Assembly: GCF_018760365.1 (NCBI RefSeq)
Contig: NZ_JAHIAB010000001.1
Location: 679,131 to 743,130 of the forward strand
From: Pseudooceanicola endophyticus
Lineage (GTDB): Bacteria; Pseudomonadota; Alphaproteobacteria; Rhodobacterales; Rhodobacteraceae
Direction of reading: 5' to 3'
DNA length: 64,000 nucleotides
In this document: piece by piece, positions 18,938-28,030 of the stretch
Position numbering within the stretch: the first letter of the stretch is position 1
Layout of the letters: the number at the start of each line of letters is the position of its first letter
The notes under the pieces: generated by a model
Database searches by the model: none
Told to the model about the DNA's origin: nothing
Seen by the model: the letters and a program-made list of their open reading frames with translations, nothing else
Translations under genes and position numbers: made by a program

Positions 18938-19600
18938 TCAGAAGCCTTCGCGCAGGGTGCGGCGGTAATCCTCGATCAGCGCCTCGACATCCTCGTAGAA
19001 GCGGATGCCCTGACGGGTCAGGAACAGCCCGCAGTTGCAGTAGTTGCGGATCTCGTTGACCGAGTGCGAGATCATCACGATGTTGCTGCGCTTCAGCTTC
19101 TCGGTGAAGACCTTCTTCGACTTGATGCGAAAGTTCTCATCCCCCACGGCGGTGATCTCGTCGATCAGGTAGGTGTCGAAGTCGATCGCCATGGAGACCC
19201 CGAAGGCCAGCCGGGCCTTCATGCCGCTGGAATAGGTGCGCACCGGCAGCCGGATCGAGGGGCCGATCTCGGCGAAATCCCTGACGAAATCCAGCACCTC
19301 CTCGGTGTCGGCGCCGTAGATGCGGGCCAGGAAGCGGACGTTCTCGATCCCGGTCATGGTGCCGTTGAAGCCGCCGGAAAAGCCCAGCGGCCAGCTGACC
19401 CGGGTCGAGCGGTAGATGCGCCCGCTGTCGGGGGGCTCGGTGCCCGCAAGCATCCGCATCAGGGTCGACTTGCCGGCGCCGTTATGGCCCATGATCGCCA
19501 CGTTGCGGTCATCGGGGAAGGTAAAGTTCAGATCCTCGATGAGGTTCTTGCGCACGCCCTTCTGGGTGTAGCCCTTGCAGACATCGACCAGCTCGATCAT
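18938..19600 (-). CDS. kpsT: Capsule polysaccharide ABC exporter, ATP-binding protein KpsT
   Basis: Drives export of a lipid-linked capsule polymer across the inner membrane. The 220 residues are typical for KpsT. Walker A is GHNGAGKST near residue 38, the signature YSSGMKARLAFG near 140, and Walker B YLIDE. The stretch FSGGFNGTMTGIENVRFLARIYG is family-specific. It is the last gene of the six-gene operon read from 26318 down to 18938 and starts 3 bases after kpsM. Confidence 0.95.
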   Translation of the reverse strand: MIELVDVCKGYTQKGVRKNLIEDLNFTFPDDRNVAIMGHNGAGKSTLMRMLAGTEPPDSGRIYRSTRVSWPLGFSGGFNGTMTGIENVRFLARIYGADTEEVLDFVRDFAEIGPSIRLPVRTYSSGMKARLAFGVSMAIDFDTYLIDEITAVGDENFRIKSKKVFTEKLKRSNIVMISHSVNEIRNYCNCGLFLTRQGIRFYEDVEALIEDYRRTLREGF

Positions 19601-19603
19601 GGC

Positions 19604-20383
19604 TCAGGTCCGTTTCTTGCGGGTCAGGCGTTCGCCGCCCAGCCCCAGCAGGGTCAGCCCGATGGCAATCCCCAGAGGATACCAGGCATCGAAGATCCGG
19701 CTGTCGTAATTCGGATAGTAGCCCATGCGGAACCACTCCACGAGGTGCAGGATCGGGTTCCACCACAGCACCGCCTGGGCCTCGGGGGGCAGCAGCGAGG
19801 GCACGTAGAACACGCCCGAGATGAACATCAAAGGCCGGGTCAGGATCTTCTCGATATGGCGCCAGCTTTCCCACTGCGACAGGATGACGGCATTCACCGT
19901 GCCAAAGCCGAAGCCGAGGAACCCGGTCACCAGCACCGCCTCGATCACCTTGTCGGGAAAGGCCGGGGCCTGGGCCAGTCCGAACAGCACCAGCCCGCCG
20001 AAGAACAGCAGCATGATCAGGATGTAGGTGGCGGTGATCAGGATGGTGCGGGCGAACAGCGTGTCCGTCACCTTGATCACCGGATAGGTCAGCAGCGCCT
20101 TGTTGGCATCCATCGCCCCGATCAGCCCGTTCGAAAGCTTGTTGAAGTACTCCAGCGTCAGCACCCCGGTGGCGAAGAACAGCGCGAAGCTGTTGCCGAA
20201 GGGCGGGCTGCGCCCGACAAGCGAGAAGATCGTCACCAGCACCGCGACGCTGGCCGCGGGCGTGATGATGGCCCAGAGATAGCCGATCTGCGACGACCCG
20301 AAGGTCGCGCGGGTCTCGCGCAGGACCAGGGCGCCGATCACGCGGACCTGTAGCGCCAGAAGCTGCCGGGTGCTGATCGCCAT
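19604..20383 (-). CDS. kpsM: Capsule polysaccharide ABC exporter, permease KpsM
   Basis: The membrane subunit paired with KpsT, 259 residues and six helices, ABC-2 type. RETRATFGSSQIGYLWAIITP near residue 22 is the conserved cytoplasmic interface helix with the GYLWA motif. GVFYVPSLLPP and WWNPILHLVEWFR are also family hallmarks. The start codon overlaps the kpsE stop by one base. Confidence 0.95.
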   Translation of the reverse strand: MAISTRQLLALQVRVIGALVLRETRATFGSSQIGYLWAIITPAASVAVLVTIFSLVGRSPPFGNSFALFFATGVLTLEYFNKLSNGLIGAMDANKALLTYPVIKVTDTLFARTILITATYILIMLLFFGGLVLFGLAQAPAFPDKVIEAVLVTGFLGFGFGTVNAVILSQWESWRHIEKILTRPLMFISGVFYVPSLLPPEAQAVLWWNPILHLVEWFRMGYYPNYDSRIFDAWYPLGIAIGLTLLGLGGERLTRKKRT

Positions 20384-21597
20384 CAGGTCAGGTGATCCCG
20401 CACCGCGTAGACGATCAGCGTGCCGATGCCCCAGAGCGCGCCCAGCACCGACAGGATCAGCAGCACGCTGAGCGCCCGGCGCGGATACATGGCCTGCTGC
20501 GCCACCATCGGCTGGCTGTAGACGGCCAGATAGCGCTGCTGGCGGTCGGCATCCATCCGCGCCTGCTCAAGCGAGCTGAGCGCGGAGGCATAGCTTTTCT
20601 CGGCGAAGGTCTTGTCGACCTCCAGCGTCTCGTATTCCGACAGCAGGTCCGACATCTTCTTGCCGTCCGGATCATCCGAGATGCCGCCCGAGTAGTTGTC
20701 GATCTGCTGCTGGATCGAATCCTCCTGCCGCTTCAGCGCCTGCATCGAGGGGGCATTGGCATCCACGTTGCCCTCCAGCGCCGAGATCCGCGCGCGGATG
20801 TCCACCAGCTTGGACTGGAGCGAGCCCAGCAGCTCGATGTCGAGCTGGGCGCTGGCCGCCGGGTTGATGGAGCGCTCCTTCTCGCGGAAGGCACGCATCT
20901 GGGTCATCGACTCGCGCAGGCGATCCTCGGAACGCGACAGCTCGCCCTGGGCGAAGCGCAGCGCGTCCTGGCGGGCACTTTCCGACAGGTCGTTCACCAG
21001 GTCCTTCACATGCACAAGGATCGCCTTGGCGATGCGGTCCGCATCCCCGGGACTGAAGGCCTGGACCTCGAAGGTGATCATGCTGGAGGTGTTGTCGAAG
21101 GTGGTGCTGATCCGTCCGTCCCAGTACTGCACCACGTCCTCGATCGGCGCATCGGGATGCAGCCGCGACAGCGGATCGACCCCCTTGCCCTGGTAAAGCG
21201 CGGTCAGGTCCACGTCCTTTTCCAGAAGTTCCACCAGATCGCGGCTCTTGAGGTAGTGCAGGATGATGTAGCTGTCGGAGGTGGTAGAGCCCGCGCTGGC
21301 CAGCCCGGTCAGCGCCCCCAGCCCGTCCATCGACACGCCGCCGTCGATGCTGCGCACCGAGAAGCCGGCGGTCGAGACATAGCGGTCGGAGGCCACGAAG
21401 GCGTAATAGGCAGAGCCGATCAGCCCCGGGATCAGCACGCAGATCACGAAGGAGGCGGCCAGGTACATGCGCCGCCGCGCCTGCGGGCGGCGGGCGGATT
21501 TCTTGCCGGATCCCGGGGTCTTGGTCAGCTCGACCACGGTCGGGGCCGGCTTGGCCTCCTTCGGATCGGATTTGGGGGTTTCCTTGCTGTCAGCCAT
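20383..21597 (-). CDS. kpsE: Capsule export inner-membrane/periplasmic adaptor KpsE
   Basis: A polysaccharide co-polymerase that spans the periplasm between the KpsMT pump and the outer-membrane KpsD channel. The 404 residues have one helix near residue 45-68 and a second near the C-terminus (about 375-395), with a long coiled-coil region between (about 180-345). Family marks are SDRYVSTAGFSVRSID after the first helix and DGVDPLSRLHPDA-like GVDPLSRLHP. The N-terminal 40 residues are Lys/Pro-rich and cytoplasmic. It lies between kpsC and kpsM with 6-base and 1-base junctions. Confidence 0.93.
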   Translation of the reverse strand: MADSKETPKSDPKEAKPAPTVVELTKTPGSGKKSARRPQARRRMYLAASFVICVLIPGLIGSAYYAFVASDRYVSTAGFSVRSIDGGVSMDGLGALTGLASAGSTTSDSYIILHYLKSRDLVELLEKDVDLTALYQGKGVDPLSRLHPDAPIEDVVQYWDGRISTTFDNTSSMITFEVQAFSPGDADRIAKAILVHVKDLVNDLSESARQDALRFAQGELSRSEDRLRESMTQMRAFREKERSINPAASAQLDIELLGSLQSKLVDIRARISALEGNVDANAPSMQALKRQEDSIQQQIDNYSGGISDDPDGKKMSDLLSEYETLEVDKTFAEKSYASALSSLEQARMDADRQQRYLAVYSQPMVAQQAMYPRRALSVLLILSVLGALWGIGTLIVYAVRDHLT

Positions 21598-21603
21598 GGG
21601 ATG

Positions 21604-23676
21604 TCACCCGTTCTTTTTCAGGCCAGAGGCGACCCAGAGCTGGAGGATGCGGCGCTTGCCGCGGCGCAGGAGGCCGGGACGCGACGGTCCCGCCTGCTTC
21701 CAGGCGACAAGCTCCTCGATGGCGCGCTCGGGGGTTGTGAAGTGTCCGCTCGTGCGGCTGATGTAGCGGGGATAGGTGATCAAGGCAACGGCGACCAGCT
21801 CCTCCAGCGTGCCGGGGCGGGTGCGGCGGGGATTGGGCAGCATGTCGGTGGTCAGCCCCCAGCCGGAATAGAAGGGCTGGCCGTAGCAGGTCACCGGCAC
21901 GCCGCGCAGCAGCGCCTCGAACCCGATGAGGGAGGTCATCGTGTGCACCTCGTCCACCTGCCCCAGAAGCGAGACCGGATCGGCCTCGGTAAGCACCTCG
22001 TCGCAGTACTGTGCGGCCTCGCCCTCGCCCGCGCCCTGACGGCGCAGGCCGGCAACCACGTCGGGATGCGGCTTGTAAAGGATATGCGCGCCCGGATTGG
22101 CGGCCCGCACCGCGCGCAGCAGCGCGATGTTGCCGCGCACCCCCGGCGCGCCGTATTTCAGCGAGGCATCGGCCTCCACCTGGCCGGGCACCAGGATCAC
22201 CTTCAACAGCCCGCCGGGGCGGCGCCAGGGCGCGGCGCGCAGGTTGTACTTGGTCACCCCCGCCGCAACGATGCTGGCGCGCAGCGCCTGCGCCCGGGGC
22301 AGCAGCGCCGGGTCGGGGCCCGCCTGCATCAGCTCTTCCAGCCGCGAGGGGCGCGTGCTGTCATAGTAGATCCCGCGATCATCCACGACCCAGGACAGCG
22401 GTCGCACCAGATCCGCCCCCAGCCCCGAAGAGCGCAGGAAGCCGTCCTCAAGCCGCAGGATCTTCACGTCCCGGGGCAGGCCCGGCGGCGTCTCGTTCCC
22501 CCAGAGCGCCAGAGTCGCACCCGCCGGCACCGCCTCGGGATCGCGCAGGAAGATCACCCGGGAGCCCTGAAGGAAATCGCGCAGCACCTCGCGCTTCCAG
22601 GGAGAGAAGCCGAGCGCATGGATCTCTTCGGGGAAGGCGCCGCGCAGGGCGCGCTGCAGCCCCATGCGGGCCACGGCGGCCTCGGGTGTGCTGCGGGCGC
22701 CGCGTTCGGGATCGACATAGGCCGGGTAGCCGATCAGCGTCGCGTGCACCAGCTGGGCCAGCGTCGCGCCTGCGGCACGGCGCGCGGGGGCCGGACGGGC
22801 ATCCTCGGTCAGGCCCCAGCCGGCGTAGAAGGGCATCCCGAAGCACCGCACACGACTGCCGTGCAGCAGCGCCTCGAACCCCACCTGGGAGGTCACGGTG
22901 TAGACCACCTCGGCGCCGCGCAGCAGCCGCACCGGATGACAGGGCGTGCCAATGATGTGCAGGCGCGGGTGCGCCGCCAGCGCCTCCAGGTCGAAATGGC
23001 CGCTCCGCGCCCGGGTGAAGACATCGGGATGCACCTTCAGCAGCACCTCGGCCTCCGGGTTCTCTTCCAGGGCGGCCTCCAGCATCCGGGTGAAATCTGC
23101 GGGCTCTGCCCCGCCCCGGGGGATCGACAGATCGCCGGCCACCTGGTCCAGCACCAGCACGTAGCGCGGCGGCAGGTCGCCGGCATGATCGCGGCTGCCG
23201 TTGTATTTCGACACGCCCGCGCGGCGCCAGTCCAGCGCCAGTGCCATGGCACGGGCCTGGGCCTCGGGCGTCAGGGGCGCGCCGATCAGCGCCTCAAGCC
23301 GCGAGGGGGCGTGGCAGTCGTAGTAGATGCCCAGGTCATCCAGCACCAGCGAGACCGGCGCCTCCTCGCGTCCGAGCGAGCGCAGGAAGCCGTCCTCGAC
23401 CACGATGCCGCGGGCGCCGCGTGCCTGCGCGACCGCCCGGGCCCGCCGCCCCGAGGCGCGCTGCCCCCAGCCGTAGATCTCGCGCGGGCGGCCGGGCCAG
23501 AGCCGCGACTGCACCTGAGGCGCCTCTCCTAGCACCGCCGCCAGCGCCGGCGTCCGGCACAACTCGACCGAAGTGGCAGTGACCTGCGGGGCCGGGCCGC
23601 CCAGGCGCCCCGCCATCGAGGCGCACCAGTAGCCGACGCCGCCCAGGCGCCGCAGCAAGAGCGCGCGCGGGATCAT
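21604..23676 (-). CDS. kpsC: Capsule beta-Kdo transferase KpsC
   Basis: Builds the poly-Kdo linker between capsule polysaccharide and its phospholipid anchor. The 690 residues contain two tandem glycosyltransferase modules, visible as an internal repeat: VEDGFLRS...LDDLGIYYD near residue 75 and LEDGFLRSSG...VDDRGIYYD near 390. Each module also has a Y-P-A/R-Y-type end (IGYPAYVDPERG and ITYPRYISR). I chose ATG 23676 because GGAGG lies upstream and the family N-terminus follows. A 9-bp hairpin separates it from kpsD. Confidence 0.93.
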   Translation of the reverse strand: MIPRALLLRRLGGVGYWCASMAGRLGGPAPQVTATSVELCRTPALAAVLGEAPQVQSRLWPGRPREIYGWGQRASGRRARAVAQARGARGIVVEDGFLRSLGREEAPVSLVLDDLGIYYDCHAPSRLEALIGAPLTPEAQARAMALALDWRRAGVSKYNGSRDHAGDLPPRYVLVLDQVAGDLSIPRGGAEPADFTRMLEAALEENPEAEVLLKVHPDVFTRARSGHFDLEALAAHPRLHIIGTPCHPVRLLRGAEVVYTVTSQVGFEALLHGSRVRCFGMPFYAGWGLTEDARPAPARRAAGATLAQLVHATLIGYPAYVDPERGARSTPEAAVARMGLQRALRGAFPEEIHALGFSPWKREVLRDFLQGSRVIFLRDPEAVPAGATLALWGNETPPGLPRDVKILRLEDGFLRSSGLGADLVRPLSWVVDDRGIYYDSTRPSRLEELMQAGPDPALLPRAQALRASIVAAGVTKYNLRAAPWRRPGGLLKVILVPGQVEADASLKYGAPGVRGNIALLRAVRAANPGAHILYKPHPDVVAGLRRQGAGEGEAAQYCDEVLTEADPVSLLGQVDEVHTMTSLIGFEALLRGVPVTCYGQPFYSGWGLTTDMLPNPRRTRPGTLEELVAVALITYPRYISRTSGHFTTPERAIEELVAWKQAGPSRPGLLRRGKRRILQLWVASGLKKNG

Positions 23677-23783
23677 CGGGCCGCCTCCGCCGCCGTCTGC
23701 TCCGGACAGGTGCCGGGAAATTCCATGGGCCGGTCTCCTTCGTCCCGGGGTTCGGCCAGCGCCACGGCGCCGGCCCTCCGGAG

Positions 23784-23808
23784 GCCCCGCCACGCGCGAT
23801 GGCGGGGC
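23784..23808 (-). other. Hairpin in the kpsD-kpsC gap
   Basis: GCCCCGCCA at 23784-23792 pairs with TGGCGGGGC at 23800-23808. There is no T-run. It sits in the only sizeable gap of the operon (about 140 bases) and may act as a processing or attenuation site. Confidence 0.5.
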
Positions 23809-23817
23809 GGGACGGGA

Positions 23818-24957
23818 TCAGTTCAGGTCGTTGACGTCGCTGACGGTGCTGACGAAGGGCGACAGGATGATCTGCATGAACTTGCGCAGCTCGGCCGCCG
23901 GTGCGTTGGCCACGTAGATCATGTCCTGGTCCTGCATCGCGAAGTTGCCGGCCAGGAAGAAGGCCTGCGGAGAGCGGAAATCGACCTGGTAGATCGTCGG
24001 CACCCCGGCCTTGGGCCAGCTTTGCGGCAGCGACACGCCGGCGGCCCGCAGCCGTTCGGGGCTTTCGTAGCGGAACAGGAAGACGCCGCCGGCATCGGCC
24101 AGGGAATCGTTCAGGCCGCCGGCCTGCGCCAGCCCCTGCGCCAGGGTGACATGCTGGGTCTTCAGCTGGTTCAGGCTTTGCTGGCGCACCGCGCCGAAGG
24201 CCATAAAGCTGCGCGGACGGCTGGTCACCTGGACCACGTCGCCGGGATGCATCCAGACGTTGTTGGAAGCCCGCTCCACCACCGATTCCAGCCGGATATC
24301 GGCGGTCCGCCCGGCGCGCAGCAGCGTCAGCTCGGTGTCGTAGGCGGGCTGTGCGGGGCCGCCGGCCAGGGCCACCGCGTCCAGCAGCCTCATGCCGTTC
24401 TCGGGCACATCGAAACGTCCCGAATGATTGACGTCGCCCTCGACCGACAGCTCCCGGCCGATCTTGCCGGTCAGCTCGACCTGGACCTGGGGTTCCACCG
24501 CCTTGCCCTGAAGCCCATCGGCAATCGCCCGGCGGGCATCCTCGACCGAGCGCCCCTCGACCTGGATCTGGCCGACATAGGGGAAGAAGATCGTGCCATC
24601 GGTGCCGACCGTGGTCTGCAACGCCGTGCTCTTCTGTTCGGAGGTCGAGAACAGCCCGTCCGGAGAGCTTTCCCAGACCGCGATCGAAAGCTGGTCGCCC
24701 ACCCCGATGATCCGCCCCGAGCGCGACGGCGCATTGCTGCGGAAGGCCTGGGGAATGATCTGCGGGGCCGGCTCGCCCAGCTGGTCGGCCAGCGCCGGGG
24801 TCAGCTTGACCACGGCGAATTCACGCGCCAGCGCATCGGCATTGTCGGAATTGGTCAGGGCCACATCGACGGTACTGGGACCGGTCCCGGGCAGAGAGGC
24901 ACAGCCTGCCACGGACAGGACGATGCAGAGCGCTTGCAGCGCCGGTAGTGACTTCAT
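23818..24957 (-). CDS. kpsD: Outer-membrane polysaccharide export lipoprotein (KpsD/Wza-like)
   Basis: The outer-membrane channel component that lets capsule leave the cell. It has 379 residues with a signal peptide ending in lipobox SVAGC near residue 19. The Poly_export domain follows at about 80-170 (IIGVGDQLSIAVWE then GTIFFPYVGQIQVEGRS), and then two SLBB domains (GRFDVPENGMRLLDAVALAGG, and LAQGLAQAGGLNDSLAD). Size and lipidation are closer to Wza than to the larger non-lipidated E. coli KpsD, so the symbol denotes role. Its ATG overlaps the kpsS stop as ATGA. Confidence 0.9.
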   Translation of the reverse strand: MKSLPALQALCIVLSVAGCASLPGTGPSTVDVALTNSDNADALAREFAVVKLTPALADQLGEPAPQIIPQAFRSNAPSRSGRIIGVGDQLSIAVWESSPDGLFSTSEQKSTALQTTVGTDGTIFFPYVGQIQVEGRSVEDARRAIADGLQGKAVEPQVQVELTGKIGRELSVEGDVNHSGRFDVPENGMRLLDAVALAGGPAQPAYDTELTLLRAGRTADIRLESVVERASNNVWMHPGDVVQVTSRPRSFMAFGAVRQQSLNQLKTQHVTLAQGLAQAGGLNDSLADAGGVFLFRYESPERLRAAGVSLPQSWPKAGVPTIYQVDFRSPQAFFLAGNFAMQDQDMIYVANAPAAELRKFMQIILSPFVSTVSDVNDLN

Positions 24958-26318
24958 GTACCGACCTTCCGCGGCATTTGGTATTCTGCCGCGGCACGGG
25001 CCGCGGGCTTTTCGTAATCCATTGTAGGCCGCAGAACCGGCATGTCGATCCTCGGACCGTCATTCAGCACGCGGGCGACGCTGGAACAGGCGGTTTCGAT
25101 GCCGGCCCGGCTGTAGAAATCGCCCGGCACCAGCGCCTCGGTCTTCAGCCAGGCCAGGAAGGTGCGGCGCAGCTCGGGGCGGGCAACATGGCCGCCGCTC
25201 CACCAGTCGTCGAAATCGGGCTGGCCCTGGGCACAGGTCGCCAGCGCCGGATGGGCGTAGATCGCCTTGCCCAGCACCATCAGGCGGCAGCCGTGGCTGA
25301 TCGCCGACAGGCCGGAGGTCGAGTTGATCGTGATCATCCCGGCGCTGTGCCGCGCCAGCAGCCCCAGCGATCCGGTGTCGATCACGTCCACCCGGTCGGC
25401 GACGCCGCAGGCGGCGGCGGTATCCAGGATCAGCGGCGTCAGGGAATTGTGACCGCGCTCCATCGGGTGGGTCTTGAAGACCAGCCGGGTGCCTGCGGGC
25501 GCGCGCCGCGCGAAGGAGGGGATCAGCTCGGCGATCAGACGGGCCGAGTTCCAGCCGCAGGCGGCAGTGCCCATGTTGCTGTCGGCGGCGACCTGAAGCG
25601 GGACGATGTAGTAGCGCCCGTCGTGATGCTCCAGCAGGCGTTCGATCCGGCGGAAATCGCGTTCGCCGTTGAAGATCCGGCGGGTCGCGTTGCGCGTCCA
25701 GTATAGGATCTCCATCAGCAGGGTCATGCGGCGATGGTAGAGTTCGCGCTGAGGGCCGATCCCGAACAGGCCCCGGGCGGTATAGTAGAAGCCGCCAAGC
25801 CAGCACATGCGGTTGAAATTGGCGCCATTCACGTCGGGCTTGGGCACCTGGGGCACGAAATCGGCGGGCGGCAGGCGCCCGGCCAGAGGCGAGGCGGCGT
25901 TGTTGCCGCCCTCCTCCACCGTGACATAGCCCGGGCGGATGTAGCCCTCTTCCAGCGCCAGCACGCGCACGCCCAGCTTTTTGCAGACCTCGCGCGCGAT
26001 GCGATGCGCCGGACGGTCGGAGCCGAAGAGGATCAGCGTCTCGAACCGGCCATCGGCCAGCAGCGCCTCAAGCCATTTCTGCCATTCCATCTTGCCGCCG
26101 AAAAAGCGGATCACCCGCTTGCGCGGCGCAAACAGCAGATCGCCCGCGTTGAAGCAGACGCGCCAGGTCTCGTGTCCCTGGGCTTCGAGAGACGCCTGAA
26201 GTTGACGGAAAAAGGGGCCAACCGGCCCCTGGAGCAACAGCACCCGCCCGCCCTTGGGCAAAGCCTGTACCAGGCCTCCGGAGGCGTTATCCTTAAGCAC
26301 ACGTTCCTGCGTCACCAC
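24954..26318 (-). CDS. kpsS: Capsule Kdo transferase KpsS
   Basis: Adds the first Kdo to phosphatidylglycerol to start the capsule linker that KpsC extends. It has 454 residues. Recognisable parts are LLLQGPVGPFFRQLQ near residue 30, ALEEGYIRPGYVTVE near 140, YYIVPLQVAADSNM near 245 and ITINSTSGLSAISHGC near 330. It is the first gene of the operon; the promoter should lie in 26319-26560, which is comparatively AT-rich. It follows 650 bases without a clear gene. Confidence 0.93.
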   Translation of the reverse strand: MVTQERVLKDNASGGLVQALPKGGRVLLLQGPVGPFFRQLQASLEAQGHETWRVCFNAGDLLFAPRKRVIRFFGGKMEWQKWLEALLADGRFETLILFGSDRPAHRIAREVCKKLGVRVLALEEGYIRPGYVTVEEGGNNAASPLAGRLPPADFVPQVPKPDVNGANFNRMCWLGGFYYTARGLFGIGPQRELYHRRMTLLMEILYWTRNATRRIFNGERDFRRIERLLEHHDGRYYIVPLQVAADSNMGTAACGWNSARLIAELIPSFARRAPAGTRLVFKTHPMERGHNSLTPLILDTAAACGVADRVDVIDTGSLGLLARHSAGMITINSTSGLSAISHGCRLMVLGKAIYAHPALATCAQGQPDFDDWWSGGHVARPELRRTFLAWLKTEALVPGDFYSRAGIETACSSVARVLNDGPRIDMPVLRPTMDYEKPAARAAAEYQMPRKVGT

Positions 26319-26555
26319 ACCGACTTCCCGTTACTCACTTGCCCGTACCGGGACGAAATGCCGCCCCCGTGGTCAAAACTGAGGTAGATAAATGGCGCGA
26401 TGTTTCCAAGAAAACCAGCCAGCCAGGCCTGAACCTCGGCGAGTCGCCGCCGGGCGCGGGTCTCATTCTCTCTTCGCACGGATGCGCTGCTCTACCTGTT
26501 TCGCCTCGTTACGCCCGCAAGTTGCATTAACACCTACGGTTGGGCCCCCTTTTCC

Positions 26556-26729
26556 CTACACGCTCTGCGATCCTTGGGGCAAGCCTGACACTCGCCACAG
26601 GATCAGGCACGGCTGACCCAGGGTCCGCCGGACCTCCGCGCGCCGGAAAAACCCCGCCTGCCCGCATACGGGGCACAACAGTTTGAGATCGCGCCACTTC
26701 TGAAAATATGTATGCCAAATCCAGCACAT
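26556..26729 (-). CDS. Possible small zinc-ribbon-like protein
   Basis: A candidate gene of 57 residues. GGAAGGG lies about nine bases before the ATG at 26729. Third codon positions are mostly G or C from residue 11 on, as in neighbouring genes. The protein reads MCWIWHTYFQKW, then CPVC near residue 19, an Arg-rich stretch and a lone C near 38, so only half of a zinc site is present. I do not recognise a family. It could be a chance frame. Confidence 0.3.
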   Translation of the reverse strand: MCWIWHTYFQKWRDLKLLCPVCGQAGFFRRAEVRRTLGQPCLILWRVSGLPQGSQSV

Positions 26730-26837
26730 AGCGGGCGCCCTTCCAGCTGGAAAACGGCTGGGGCCCGGCCTTTGTGCTGTGGCAAAAAAGCCCCTTCGGC
26801 AGTGTTCCCGTGCCACTTTGACGGGCATTCAGGGGCT

Positions 26838-26855
26838 CGAAACGGGCCCGTTTCG
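26838..26855. repeat. 18-bp perfect palindrome
   Basis: CGAAACGGGCCCGTTTCG reads the same on both strands. It lies between selD and the small ORF. It may be an operator or the stem of a transcript end; no T-run follows. Confidence 0.6.
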
Positions 26856-26935
26856 GCCCTCTGTCGGGGGTCGGCGGGCGGGGTATCACGCCCGCCGCAC
26901 CGCATGTTTCGGATTGTTTCACCCAATCGGCGAAA

Positions 26936-26959
26936 TTCCCGCAAGGGTTGTGGCGGGAA
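26936..26959 (-). terminator. Possible selD terminator
   Basis: On the minus strand TTCCCGC (26953-26959) and GCGGGAA (26936-26942) form a 7-bp stem with a 10-base loop just after the selD stop, followed by TTT. The stem is short and the T-run weak. Confidence 0.35.
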
Positions 26960-26971
26960 ATCACCGGCGGA

Positions 26972-28030
26972 TCAACACACCCCCACGCCCTGCCCCACCG
27001 ACACCCGACCGATCTGCGCCGCCGCCGCGAAACCATGGCTGCGGAACAGCGCCAGCACGGCCTCGGCGGCCTCGGGCGCGCAGGAGACCAGCAGCCCGCC
27101 ACTGGTCTGCGGATCGCACAGCAGAGCCCGGTCGATGGCGTCCAGCCCGTCGCCCAGCGTGACCTCGGCGCCGTAGCTGGCCCAGTTGCGCCCCGAGGCG
27201 CCGGTGATGTGGCCGGCCTCTGCCAGGGCGCGGACTTCGTCCAGCAGCGGCACGGCGGACCAATCGATCTCGATCCCCAGACCCGAGCCGCGCGCCACTT
27301 CCAGCGCGTGGCCGGCAAGGCCGAAGCCGGTGACATCGGTGATCGCATGGACTCCGTCCAGCTGCGCCAGTGCCGGCCCCGGGGTGTTCAGCCGGGTCAT
27401 CGTCTCGATCATCGTGTCGTAGAGGGCGGGCGCCAGCAACTCTTTCTTCAGCGCGGCGGAATAGATGCCGACGCCAAGCGGCTTGCCCAGGATCAGCACG
27501 TCGCCGGCCTGCGCCTGGTCGTTCTGCTTCATCCGCTTCGGATCGACGATGCCGATGGCCACCAGGCCGTAGATCGGCTCGACCGAGTCGATGGTATGGC
27601 CGCCCGCAACGGGAATGCCCGCCCCCGCCGCCGCCTTGGCGCCGCCTTCCAGGATCTTTCCGATGGTCTCGGGCGCCAGCACGTTGACCGGCATCCCCAC
27701 GACCGCCAGGGCAAACAGCGGCGTGCCCCCCATCGCGTAGACATCCGAAATGGCGTTGGTGGCGGCGATGCGGCCGAAATGTTCGGGATCATCGACGATG
27801 GGCATGAAGAAGTCGGTGGTGGCGACGATCGCCTGATCGTCCGAGATCTTGTAGACCGCCGCATCGTCGGAACTGCCGATGCCCACCAGCAACTCGGGCG
27901 GGACCGGCAGGGCCTTCGTGCCCTGCAACAGCCCCGACAGCACGCCGGGCGCGATCTTGCAGCCGCAGCCGCCGCCATGGCTGAGCGAGGTCAGGCGGGG
28001 TTCGAGCGGGGTTTTCGGGCTTTCAGTCAT
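26972..28030 (-). CDS. selD: Selenophosphate synthase SelD
   Basis: Makes selenophosphate from selenide and ATP, the selenium donor for tRNA 2-selenouridine and selenocysteine. The 352 residues match the family. The Gly-rich N-terminal loop GGGCGCK carries the essential cysteine and lysine; the position that is selenocysteine in some homologues is cysteine here. AIR-synthase type domains follow (TTDFFMPIVDDP near residue 90, DVYAMGGTPLFAL near 115). It overlaps the upstream mnmH by 8 bases, so the two form an operon dedicated to tRNA selenation. Confidence 0.95.
   Translation of the reverse strand: MTESPKTPLEPRLTSLSHGGGCGCKIAPGVLSGLLQGTKALPVPPELLVGIGSSDDAAVYKISDDQAIVATTDFFMPIVDDPEHFGRIAATNAISDVYAMGGTPLFALAVVGMPVNVLAPETIGKILEGGAKAAAGAGIPVAGGHTIDSVEPIYGLVAIGIVDPKRMKQNDQAQAGDVLILGKPLGVGIYSAALKKELLAPALYDTMIETMTRLNTPGPALAQLDGVHAITDVTGFGLAGHALEVARGSGLGIEIDWSAVPLLDEVRALAEAGHITGASGRNWASYGAEVTLGDGLDAIDRALLCDPQTSGGLLVSCAPEAAEAVLALFRSHGFAAAAQIGRVSVGQGVGVC

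Larger units (their letters stand above)
26319..26971. other. 650-base gap upstream of the capsule operon
   Basis: The gap lies between the kpsS start and the selD stop. It holds an AT-richer stretch next to kpsS, which probably carries the capsule promoter, one possible small ORF at 26556-26729, and an 18-bp palindrome at 26838-26855. I searched both strands for a selenocysteine tRNA because of the adjacent selD and saw none. Confidence 0.5.

Noticed and set aside
20392..23532. 1046-codon plus-strand frame opposite kpsE and kpsC
   Set aside because: It crosses two real minus-strand genes and their junction, with Arg/Gln/His-rich content and no domain.
21604..23676. Repeated sequence inside kpsC considered as a DNA repeat or CRISPR-like array
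   Set aside because: It is a protein-level duplication of two glycosyltransferase modules, known for KpsC.
26319..26971. Search for a selC (selenocysteine tRNA) or other structural RNA near selD
   Set aside because: No tRNA T-loop (GTTCGA-type) or cloverleaf could be found on either strand by eye.
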